Counted from the first letter of the stretch, positions 1 to 5,507 are shown. The stretch: DNA of 5,549 bases from a bacterium (GCA_021825285.1 JAKAHW010000072.1:1-5549); one strand, 5' to 3'. Translations and numbers: made by a program. The notes: generated from the letters alone by a model not told the origin.

Positions 1-1976
1 GTCTTCCCCCAAATTCCAAACTTGAGAAAACGATTTTTTCAGTTCCTTACGATTGGGTTGAAGAAGGAAAAATTAAAAAAGAATACTTGGCAAAACTTAA
101 AAAGGTTTGTGAAGAGTTGGGGCTTATCCCTATGGGTTTTATAATGTCGATAGAAGCTATTGTTCATTTTCTCCAGAAAAAAGAAGGCGCCCCAATTTCT
201 TCAATTTTTGTTGAAGTTGCAAAAAATATTGCTTTTGTTTATGTAGTCAGGAATGGAAAAATAATTGAAGTTAAGAAAGGCGAAGTAAAAAAAGATCTTC
301 TTTCGACGGTTGAAGATCTTTTCAAAGCAGTTGAGAAATTAGATGTTCTTCCGTCAAAAATTGTTCTTCTTGATTATGAAGGAGTTGAGGGAGTTCAGCA
401 GGATTTCTTGTCACATCAATGGACCGGAATACCCTTTTTACATATACCTCAAGTAGTGGTTCTTGAAAAAGGTTTTGAAAATGAGGCGACAGTAAACGGA
501 GTTGCTGCGCAAATGGGGTTTGAGGTTTTGCAAGATCTAAAAGCCCCTCAAATGTTTTCCAGAAACGATGAAGAAGGCCAGGAAGAAAAACTTGAAGAAA
601 AGAGTGACCCCGAAGAATTCGGTTTTTTCAAAGACAAAGATATAGCAGAAGAACCGGAAGTCGAAAAAGAGCCTTTGGTTTCGGTTTCAGAAGAACCGGA
701 AGAAGAAGTTGCTGTCACTGAACCAAAAATTGAATACTACGATAATGAGAAGCCCCGAAGGAGTTTAATTTCTGTCATTCAAGTAAAAGGTGTATTTGCC
801 AGTTTTAATAAAATACTTACAATTCTTCGTGGAGTTTCATTTAAGGGATTTAGCTTTAGAAAAAATGGCTTTATTCTTATTGGTGGAGCAATTGCCGTAA
901 TTGTTGCCTTTATTTTTGTTTATTACAATTTCATTTTGAAAGCCAATGTCCTAATTTTTGCTGATGAGAAAAAGGTAGAAAAAAATCAAGACATTAAATT
1001 CGAAACTTCTGAGGGCGACTCCACATCAATTAAGCTGAATGTTTTAGACCAGGAGGTTTCAGGAGGAAAAACTAAAGATGCGACAGGAAAAAAAGAAACA
1101 GGTGACAAAGCAAAAGGAGAAATCGTAATCTACAATAAAACCGAGCAAAAGAAAACTTTTCCCAAAGGGACAACAATTTTGGGTCCTAACGATTTAGAGT
1201 TCGTTCTTTCAGATGAGGCAAATGTAGCATCAACAAGCTCTTTTTCGACAACTCTATCCAGCGTTAAGGTCAAAGTGGAAGCCTCAACATTTGGGAAAGA
1301 ATACAATCTTCCTTCGAGCTCTAATTTTACAGTTAAAGGGATTTCAACCTCTAATTTTATAGCGAAAAATAATGATGCTTTTTCCGGCGGAACAAAGAAA
1401 GAAACAAATGTGGTTTCAAAGAAAGACTTAGATGATTTACTCTCCTCTATTAAAGATGATCTTGAGAAAAAAGGAATTTCCTCAGCCCAAGAAAAGGCGG
1501 GAAAAGACCAAATTTTTCTTCCAAAAGCTCTTTCATATGAAGTAATTGATAAAAAATACGACAAAAAAGATGGGGATGAAGCGGGAAGTGTGACTATTGA
1601 TGCTAAAATTTCCTTTAAATTTGGGACTTATAACAAAAATGATTTGAAAAAAGTAGTTTTGGCATTAACTAAGAATGATGTACCATCTGATTACGAACTG
1701 GAAGACGATAAATCAAAGATTGAAGTTTCGGATATTAAAGTTGCTAAAGATATTGTCTCCGGGAAAATTTTCATAAAAGGGGTTTTTGCTCCTAAAATTG
1801 ATTCAGAAAAATCAATAGCAGCGCTAAGCGGGAGAACAGAAAATTCTGCAAAAAAAACTCTTGAGAAAATAAGCGGAGTTACGGAAGTTCAAGTTATTTT
1901 TAAAAACAGAATTCCTTTCCTCCCGGCGTTCCTTCCTTTTAATAAGGGTAATATTACATTTGAGAAAAAGTCCTAA
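1..1976 (+). CDS. Large membrane protein: degenerate actin-like (PilM/FtsA-type) domain, TM helix, baseplate-J-like outer domain (5' partial)
   Basis: The frame is open from position 3 with no stop upstream, so the gene is cut at the left edge. The TTG at 87 is not a convincing start, because the 28 residues before it (including VPYDWVEEGKIKKEYL) read as part of the same domain. Numbering from that TTG, residues 1-150 resemble the second half of a PilM/FtsA actin-like fold, with VGL-type helix, SIFVEVAKN strand-turn and VRNGKI. The usual Asp/Gly of the phosphate-2 loop and the GG of the adenosine loop are not visible (VEVAKN; LLDYEGVE). Residues 160-215 are an acidic Glu/Pro linker, 220-260 are basic, and about 261-284 form one TM helix. 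Residues 344-417 (GEIVIYNKT, TFPKGTTI, GKEYNLPSSSNFTV) match my memory of baseplate-J/gp47-like CPR proteins. The C-terminus has a GVTEVQV strand and a PFLPAFLPFNKGNI tail. It probably links a cytoplasmic adaptor to a surface structure. The domain names are inferred by eye; the coding call is secure. Confidence 0.85.
   Translation, partial: LPPNSKLEKTIFSVPYDWVEEGKIKKEYLAKLKKVCEELGLIPMGFIMSIEAIVHFLQKKEGAPISSIFVEVAKNIAFVYVVRNGKIIEVKKGEVKKDLLSTVEDLFKAVEKLDVLPSKIVLLDYEGVEGVQQDFLSHQWTGIPFLHIPQVVVLEKGFENEATVNGVAAQMGFEVLQDLKAPQMFSRNDEEGQEEKLEEKSDPEEFGFFKDKDIAEEPEVEKEPLVSVSEEPEEEVAVTEPKIEYYDNEKPRRSLISVIQVKGVFASFNKILTILRGVSFKGFSFRKNGFILIGGAIAVIVAFIFVYYNFILKANVLIFADEKKVEKNQDIKFETSEGDSTSIKLNVLDQEVSGGKTKDATGKKETGDKAKGEIVIYNKTEQKKTFPKGTTILGPNDLEFVLSDEANVASTSSFSTTLSSVKVKVEASTFGKEYNLPSSSNFTVKGISTSNFIAKNNDAFSGGTKKETNVVSKKDLDDLLSSIKDDLEKKGISSAQEKAGKDQIFLPKALSYEVIDKKYDKKDGDEAGSVTIDAKISFKFGTYNKNDLKKVVLALTKNDVPSDYELEDDKSKIEVSDIKVAKDIVSGKIFIKGVFAPKIDSEKSIAALSGRTENSAKKTLEKISGVTEVQVIFKNRIPFLPAFLPFNKGNITFEKKS
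290..322 (+). repeat. 11-bp perfect inverted repeat inside the large membrane protein gene
   Basis: AAAAGATCTTC at 290-300 is the exact reverse complement of GAAGATCTTTT at 312-322, with an 11-nt loop, so the mRNA could form a hairpin. Each arm contains the self-palindrome AAGATCTT. It lies wholly within codons for KKDLLSTVEDLFK. AT-rich coding sequence can produce this by chance, and no function is claimed. Confidence 0.3.
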
Positions 1977-1985
1977 ACTGTCCTA

Positions 1986-2723
1986 ATGGCTAGAATTTAC
2001 ATAAAGCAACATAAGAGTTTTGGGTTTAGCAAGAAATCTGTTGTAAGGATTTTTGGAGGTATTTCTTTATTATCCGGTTTATTGTTGTTTTTATATTTTT
2101 TCTTTCCCTTAATTTCTTATCAGATTTTTTTAGCCCCTGTTTTTGCAAATTCTTCTCTTGAAGTCCCGATTCCTAAATATTTAGTCGTTAATAATCAAGG
2201 GAATTTGGGTAGTCTTGTTTCTCAAGGGATATCTTCTTTGACTTATGATTATACTGATGCCAGGAATTGGTATCCAAAGCTTACTACCAGTTCCCAGAAA
2301 GCAAGAGTAGATTCTTACCTTATTTCTATACCAAAGTTAAAAATAGAAAATGCCGAGGTATCAACAAAAGATTATGATCTGTCCCGCCACCTTATTCAGT
2401 ATTTTGGCTCTTCCATTCCCGGGGAAAAAGGCACAGCAATAATTTTTGGCCACTCAACTTTGCCTCAGCTTTTTGACCCTAAAAACTATAAAGCAATATT
2501 TGCGACTCTTCACACTATAAAAGTTGGGGACCAGATTTTAACAAAAGTAGATGGGGTTACTTATAAGTATAATATTTTTTCAATTAACATTACGTCCCCT
2601 GAAGATACAAATATATTTTCTCAATCGTATGACAACAGCTATTTAACACTTGTTACATGTACTCCTCCCGGAACCGTTTGGAAGCGTTTGGTGGTTCGTG
2701 CAAATCTTGCGTCACTCGATTAA
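1986..2723 (+). CDS. Sortase (LPXTG-type cysteine transpeptidase), membrane anchored
   Basis: This 245-residue protein has the sortase layout. A basic N-terminus (residues 1-20) is followed by a hydrophobic anchor at about 21-50, a linker, and a C-terminal catalytic beta-barrel at about 110-240. The catalytic triad is visible: His156 in IIFGHST, Cys225 in TLVTCTPPG, and Arg234 in WKRLVVRA. Sortases cleave a sorting signal in exported proteins and transfer them to an amine acceptor on the cell surface or to another subunit. The TLVTC-type cysteine motif is closest to class D/E sortases; the class is inferred. The ATG at 1986 lies 9 nt after the upstream stop and has no Shine-Dalgarno, so translation probably depends on coupling to the upstream gene or on a weak site. 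That spacing indicates co-transcription with the large membrane protein. No canonical LPXTG substrate with a C-terminal anchor is encoded in the window. Confidence 0.93.
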   Translation: MARIYIKQHKSFGFSKKSVVRIFGGISLLSGLLLFLYFFFPLISYQIFLAPVFANSSLEVPIPKYLVVNNQGNLGSLVSQGISSLTYDYTDARNWYPKLTTSSQKARVDSYLISIPKLKIENAEVSTKDYDLSRHLIQYFGSSIPGEKGTAIIFGHSTLPQLFDPKNYKAIFATLHTIKVGDQILTKVDGVTYKYNIFSINITSPEDTNIFSQSYDNSYLTLVTCTPPGTVWKRLVVRANLASLD

Positions 2724-2752
2724 TCTAGTATTTATGTAGGGCAAGATGTTAC

Positions 2753-2770
2753 TATATTATTTGTTATGAT
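2753..2770 (+). promoter_or_regulatory. Possible -10 elements just before or at the start of the 75-residue gene
   Basis: TATATT (2753-2758) lies 7 nt before the ATG at 2766. An extended -10 match, TG-T-TATGAT (2762-2770), overlaps the ATG itself. No good -35 box is visible at the expected distance. If TATATT is used, transcription would start at about the ATG and give a leaderless mRNA. In AT-rich DNA such matches arise easily. Confidence 0.2.
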
Positions 2771-2993
2771 AGAGGATCCTTACCAAGATTCCCAAGGTCT
2801 TTATTCGGAAGCCGAAGGTCAACAGATTGAGCGTCAGCAAAAATTAAACTCTTTTTTTTCAAAACTAAAATATTATTTAATACAAATTTGGCCTTTTTTC
2901 TATAAAATTTTAAATGGAATTGTCTATTGGACTCTTAAAATAATAAAATCCAGCGTTTCATATGCATTTCAGCAAATAAAGTTTGGCGGTTAA
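2766..2993 (+). CDS. Small membrane protein, 75 residues, function unknown
   Basis: I do not recognise this protein. The N-terminal 25 residues are polar and acidic/Gln-rich (EDPYQDSQ, EAEGQQIERQQ). A hydrophobic, aromatic-rich stretch follows at about residues 36-61 (YYLIQIWPFFYKILNGIVYW), then a short tail, KIIKSSVSYAFQQIKFGG. This suggests one membrane helix or a strongly amphipathic helix. ATG 2766 is the only start available in this frame, and no in-frame GTG or TTG follows it in the N-terminal part. No Shine-Dalgarno precedes it. It starts 42 nt after the sortase stop in the same direction, so it may belong to the same envelope cluster, perhaps as an accessory or substrate-associated protein; that is inference. 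The sensible residue pattern (polar head, single hydrophobic block) supports it as a real gene, but its size keeps confidence moderate. Confidence 0.6.
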   Translation: MIEDPYQDSQGLYSEAEGQQIERQQKLNSFFSKLKYYLIQIWPFFYKILNGIVYWTLKIIKSSVSYAFQQIKFGG

Positions 2994-2994
2994 A

Positions 2995-3030
2995 ATGACA
3001 ATATTAGAAATAGTTTATTTATATTTTATA
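2995..3030 (+). promoter_or_regulatory. Candidate promoter for the AMP phosphorylase gene
   Basis: ATGACA (2995-3000) matches the -35 consensus at five of six bases, and TATATT (3020-3025) matches the -10 at five of six. The 19-nt spacer is longer than ideal, and an alternative -10, TTTATA, lies at 3025-3030. Either would start transcription at or just inside the hairpin beginning at 3028, giving the downstream gene a structured 5' leader. It is supported by position more than by sequence quality. Confidence 0.3.
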
Positions 3031-3093
3031 CCTGTAACTCTTGGCGCATCCTCGGTTAAGAACTCGGATTTGCCAGAGACTTCAGGTATTTTT
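3028..3093 (+). promoter_or_regulatory. Structured leader RNA or attenuator/terminator hairpin upstream of AMP phosphorylase
   Basis: The strand can fold into one long interrupted hairpin. The outer stem pairs ATACCTG (3028-3034) with CAGGTAT (3083-3089), seven perfect base pairs. After an asymmetric internal loop (TAA against ACTT), CTCTTGGC (3038-3045) pairs with GCCAGAG (3072-3078) with one bulged T. ATCC (3048-3051) then pairs with GGAT (3066-3069), and GTT/AAC (3055-3057/3061-3063) closes a short tip. The outer stem runs into TTTTT (3089-3093), as in an intrinsic terminator. The Shine-Dalgarno and start of the next gene follow within 25 nt. It could end the upstream transcription unit, or act as a riboswitch-like attenuator for the next gene. 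It matches no riboswitch class I know. The folding was done by hand without energies. Confidence 0.45.
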
Positions 3094-3100
3094 GCTACAA

Positions 3101-3109
3101 AGGAAAGGA
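3101..3109 (+). promoter_or_regulatory. Ribosome binding site for AMP phosphorylase
   Basis: AGGAAAGGA (3101-3109) is the clearest Shine-Dalgarno in the window, with its second AGG 8 nt before ATG 3117. It supports that start and contrasts with the other genes, which have no visible Shine-Dalgarno. It lies just outside the upstream hairpin, so it would remain accessible in the folded state. Confidence 0.6.
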
Positions 3110-3116
3110 CGCAAAA

Positions 3117-4394
3117 ATGGACGAAAAAAATGTAGCATTAGAAGGAATTAGGAAAAAATTAGTTGGTAAAACTCTTTCTTATAAAGAGATTTATGCAATT
3201 ATGGATCAGATTTCCGATGATAAGCTTGGTGATATCCTGACAACTTATTTTGTTGCTTCGGGTTATTCAAAAGGTTTTTCAGATGACGAGATTTATTACT
3301 TAACTCGCGCAATGGTTGAAACCGGAGAGCACCTTTATTTTAAAGGAATTGTCGCAGACAAACATTCCATAGGAGGCGTTCCTGGAACACGTGCAACATT
3401 AATAGTTGTTCCGATTATTGCTGCAGCAGGATATACGATACCAAAAAGTTCCTCACGTGCCATAACAACACCTGCCGGTACGGCAGACGCAATGGAAGTG
3501 CTTGCTAAAGTAACTTTTAGCAAAGAAGAAATTTACCAGATTGTTGAAAAAACAAAAGGATGCATAGTTTGGGGGGGAAGCTTTAAGATCGCTCCTGCAG
3601 ACGATGAGATTATAAGAATTGAAGAACCTTTGCTTTTTGAAAGCTACGATAAAATTTTGGTTTCTGTTATGGCAAAAAAAATTGCCTTCGGTTCAACACA
3701 CGTAATTATAGATTTGCCTTATGGAAAAACGGTAAAAATTCATCGACCTGAAGAAGCGGAAGTATTGAAAAAGAAGTTTGAGTATCTGGCAAAAAAATTT
3801 AACATAACCCTTGAGGCAATACCTCATAAAGTTGATGAGCCTGCCGGACATGGGATTGGGCCACTGCTTGAAACGCGCGATTCTTTAAAAGTTTTAGAAC
3901 AAGACAAAAATCGTCCACTTCCCCTTGAGGAATTGGCTCTTGATTTGGCAGGGAAACTGTTAGAGCTTTGTTTGGCCGATTCTTCAAAAGAAAAGAAAGA
4001 CGAAATAAAAGAAAAATATAAAAATACTAGAGAATGGGCAAAAGATATTTTAGTTTCAGGGGGCGCTCTGAAAAAATTTAAAGAGATAATCCAAGCGCAA
4101 AAAGGAGATCCGGAAGTTACTTCAAGGAGCTTAAAACCAGGAAAATACGAAAAGATAATAAAAGCAGAAAAAAGCGGAGAAGTGACCAAGATAATAAATA
4201 AAAACATAACAATTCTTGCAAAAATATTAGGTGCCCCTGAAGAAAGAGATGCCGGAATGGTGATTTACAAAAGAATGGGGGAAAAGGTCACAAAAGGCGA
4301 GGACTTAGCAACACTATACAGCAACAGTGAGTACCGTATAAATGAAGCTATGGACTCTCACGATATATTTCCTCTTTTTGAAATTGACAATTAA
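3117..4394 (+). CDS. deoA: AMP phosphorylase-type nucleoside phosphorylase (thymidine phosphorylase family), lacking the N-terminal domain
   Basis: The 425-residue protein belongs to the thymidine/AMP phosphorylase family. Key motifs favour AMP phosphorylase over classical thymidine phosphorylase: DKHSIGGVPGTR (81-92) in place of the KHSTGGVGD form, SSSRAITTPAGTADAMEVL (111-129) in place of SGRGLGHTGGTLD, and GCIVWGGSFKIAPADDE (148-164). AMP phosphorylase converts AMP and phosphate to adenine and ribose-1,5-bisphosphate. With ribose-1,5-bisphosphate isomerase and form II/III or III RuBisCO this makes the archaeal/CPR nucleotide salvage route. The alpha domain begins at once (IRKKLVGKTLSYKEI, 11-25), and the C-terminal alpha/beta region (about 340-425) is complete. 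Archaeal enzymes are about 500 residues with an extra N-terminal domain of about 80, absent here; the upstream frame closes at TAA 3057-3059 and no fragment of that domain is visible. The start is fixed by a good Shine-Dalgarno. Substrate specificity is inferred from motifs only. Confidence 0.9.
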   Translation: MDEKNVALEGIRKKLVGKTLSYKEIYAIMDQISDDKLGDILTTYFVASGYSKGFSDDEIYYLTRAMVETGEHLYFKGIVADKHSIGGVPGTRATLIVVPIIAAAGYTIPKSSSRAITTPAGTADAMEVLAKVTFSKEEIYQIVEKTKGCIVWGGSFKIAPADDEIIRIEEPLLFESYDKILVSVMAKKIAFGSTHVIIDLPYGKTVKIHRPEEAEVLKKKFEYLAKKFNITLEAIPHKVDEPAGHGIGPLLETRDSLKVLEQDKNRPLPLEELALDLAGKLLELCLADSSKEKKDEIKEKYKNTREWAKDILVSGGALKKFKEIIQAQKGDPEVTSRSLKPGKYEKIIKAEKSGEVTKIINKNITILAKILGAPEERDAGMVIYKRMGEKVTKGEDLATLYSNSEYRINEAMDSHDIFPLFEIDN

Positions 4395-4422
4395 GCATAA
4401 TGCTTATATTTTGTGGTAGAAT
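4384..4422 (+). promoter_or_regulatory. Promoter for mltG, with extended -10 box
   Basis: TG-G-TAGAAT (4414-4422) is an extended -10 element. A start about 7 nt downstream, near 4429, would place it 14 nt before ATG 4443. A perfect -35 box, TTGACA (4384-4389), lies in the last codons of the upstream gene and pairs better with TATATT (4405-4410, 15-nt spacer), so two overlapping arrangements are possible. Either makes mltG at least partly independent of the AMP phosphorylase gene. Confidence 0.4.
4392..4406 (+). repeat. 15-bp palindrome at the AMP phosphorylase stop codon
   Basis: TAAGCAT (4392-4398), a central A, and ATGCTTA (4400-4406) form a perfect 7-bp inverted repeat that starts on the stop codon. 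It sits between the TTGACA at 4384 and the extended -10 at 4417, the usual place for an operator. As RNA it would give only a 5-bp stem with a 5-nt loop followed by TATTTT, too weak for a convincing terminator. Confidence 0.35.
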
Positions 4423-4442
4423 ATGATTCTATACTCAAAGAT

Positions 4443-5399
4443 ATGCGTAAATTAACAGCTTTTTTAGTAATTGCGCTTTTAGCACTCGGACTCATTTTTG
4501 TTTGGTGGGATAATGGAATGTCTCCTGTAAACAGGTTTGACAAAGAGAAAAAAATATTTGTAATTAAAAAACAGGAAACAGTTCGTGAAATTGGAAATAG
4601 CCTCAAGAAAAACGGTCTTATTCGTGACCCTGTTGCTTTTTTTATCTTTCTGAAAGTTTTTAGTAGGGACAAAAGTATTCAAGCAGGAGATTATAAATTA
4701 TCCCCTTCCATGGATCTTAAAGCAGTAGTTGATAATCTAAATCATGGAACTTTGGACAAGTGGATAACAATCCCCGAAGGTTTTAGAGCTCAAGAAATAG
4801 CAGATTTGCTTAAAGAAAACATGCCAAACTTCAAGGAAGAATGGCGTTTAAAACTTGCGGAAAACGAAGGTTATTTATTTCCTGACACTTATTTAATTCC
4901 TAAAGATGCCGAGATTGAGCAAATAATATCAATCTTAAGAAACAATTTTGATGCAAAAGTGAAGGCAATTGGGGTAAGTGAAGATAATCAGAGCTTCAAA
5001 AGAAATCTAATAATTGCCTCTTTAATAGAGAGAGAAGCGAGATTTGGCGAAGATATGCCTTTAGTTTCCTCAGTAATTCATAATAGGTTGGAGGAGGGAA
5101 TGCCTTTACAAATAGATGCGACAGTGCAATACCTCTTAGGATACCAAGCATCTGAAAAAAGATGGTGGAAAAAAAATCTTACAAATGTAGATTTAAAAAT
5201 TCCTTCTCAGTACAATACTTACATAAACGTAGGGTTGCCACCAACTCCCATCAGTAATCCTGGAATTCTTTCTTTACAGGCTGCTATATCTCCAACCGAT
5301 ACAAATTACTTATATTACGTTTCCGATAGTAAGGGCCATTTGCATTTTGCTAAAAACATAGAAGCTCATAATTTAAATATTCAAAAGTATATTAAATAA
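4443..5399 (+). CDS. mltG: Endolytic murein transglycosylase MltG (YceG-like)
   Basis: MltG cleaves nascent glycan strands at the outer face of the membrane and so limits peptidoglycan strand length. From ATG 4443 the protein has 318 residues: a short basic N-terminus, a TM helix at about 4-22, a LysM-like region (about 38-115, with TVREIGNSLKKNGLI and AGDYKLSP), and the catalytic YceG domain. Family motifs visible are EGYLFPDTY (142-150), IASLIEREA (191-199) carrying the catalytic glutamate region (equivalent to E. coli Glu218), LQIDATVQY (222-230), YNTY (257-260), GLPPTPISNPG (264-274) and YLYYV (289-293). A GTG at 4413 would add ten residues, but it lies upstream of the predicted transcription start and overlaps the -10 box. 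ATG 4443 also gives a typical N-terminus directly before the helix, so I chose it. Neither start has a clear Shine-Dalgarno. The domain is full length with no visible lesion. Confidence 0.95.
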   Translation: MRKLTAFLVIALLALGLIFVWWDNGMSPVNRFDKEKKIFVIKKQETVREIGNSLKKNGLIRDPVAFFIFLKVFSRDKSIQAGDYKLSPSMDLKAVVDNLNHGTLDKWITIPEGFRAQEIADLLKENMPNFKEEWRLKLAENEGYLFPDTYLIPKDAEIEQIISILRNNFDAKVKAIGVSEDNQSFKRNLIIASLIEREARFGEDMPLVSSVIHNRLEEGMPLQIDATVQYLLGYQASEKRWWKKNLTNVDLKIPSQYNTYINVGLPPTPISNPGILSLQAAISPTDTNYLYYVSDSKGHLHFAKNIEAHNLNIQKYIK

Positions 5400-5406
5400 C
5401 TGTTTG

Positions 5407-5471
5407 TTTAAGTTGATTTAAATTGGGTGTTGACAAACGTTCCTGATTTTAGTATAAAATATCAACTTAAA
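5407..5471 (+). repeat. 11-bp inverted repeat pair bracketing a strong promoter
   Basis: TTTAAGTTGAT (5407-5417) is the exact reverse complement of ATCAACTTAAA (5461-5471). The 43 bp between them contain the whole TTGACA/TATAAA promoter, and the right arm covers the expected transcription start. Arm centres are 54 bp apart, close to five helical turns. An 8-bp direct repeat, AAATTGGG, also occurs at 5420-5427 and 5471-5478. The layout fits a paired operator or, less likely, an invertible segment; AT-rich chance similarity cannot be excluded. Confidence 0.4.
5430..5458 (+). promoter_or_regulatory. Strong sigma-70-type promoter
   Basis: TTGACA (5430-5435) is a perfect -35, followed after exactly 17 nt by TATAAA (5453-5458), five of six bases of the -10 consensus and continuing as TATAAAAT. 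The predicted start is at about 5465. It is the best promoter in the window and lies 30 nt after the mltG stop, pointing right, away from mltG and into the terminator at 5476. Confidence 0.65.
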
Positions 5472-5475
5472 AATT

Positions 5476-5507
5476 GGGGGTAGTTTAATACCCTCTTTTA
5501 TTTTTTT
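5476..5507 (+). terminator. Intrinsic terminator, possibly bidirectional
   Basis: GGGGGTA (5476-5482) pairs with TACCCTC (5489-5495), seven pairs including one G-U, around the loop GTTTAA. It is followed by TTTTATTTTTTT (5496-5507), a classic intrinsic terminator. It would end transcripts leaving mltG. It would also end RNA from the promoter at 5430 after about 40 nt. On the minus strand the same stem is followed by AATTTTT, so it may work in both directions. Confidence 0.7.

Noticed and set aside
87..89. TTG at 87 as the start of the large membrane protein.
   Set aside because: The frame is open to position 3, and the preceding residues (for example VPYDWVEEGKIKKEYL) continue the same domain. 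The true start is outside the window.
1130..1564. A 144-codon minus-strand frame opposite the large membrane protein.
   Set aside because: It is the reverse of a well-supported coding region, rich in Ser and Phe as expected from antisense of Lys/Glu codons, with no recognisable domain.
3028..3089. A tRNA gene, because the 7-bp outer stem resembles an acceptor stem.
   Set aside because: At 62 nt it is too short, has no T-loop GTTC motif, no anticodon arm and no CCA-compatible end. It folds as a single interrupted hairpin instead.
3100..3116. GGACGCAAA resembling part of the cyclic di-GMP-I riboswitch core.
   Set aside because: The partner helices and the rest of the conserved core are absent, and the bases are explained by the Shine-Dalgarno and spacer before ATG 3117.
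2995..3135. A 46-codon plus-strand frame starting 1 nt after the 75-residue gene, containing the sortase-like string LPETSG and overlapping the start of the AMP phosphorylase gene.
   Set aside because: In a sortase substrate the motif is followed by a hydrophobic segment and a basic tail. Here the hydrophobic stretch comes first and the motif reads LPETS rather than LPXTG. The frame has no Shine-Dalgarno and coincides with the hairpin sequence, which explains the bases better.
3824..4207. Minus-strand frames within the AMP phosphorylase gene (also 3335-3523 and 3799-3987).
   Set aside because: The plus strand carries conserved enzyme motifs throughout; the antisense frames have no motifs or start signals.
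4391..4682. Two overlapping minus-strand frames at the start of mltG.
   Set aside because: They lie opposite the clearly coding N-terminus of mltG and show no family features.
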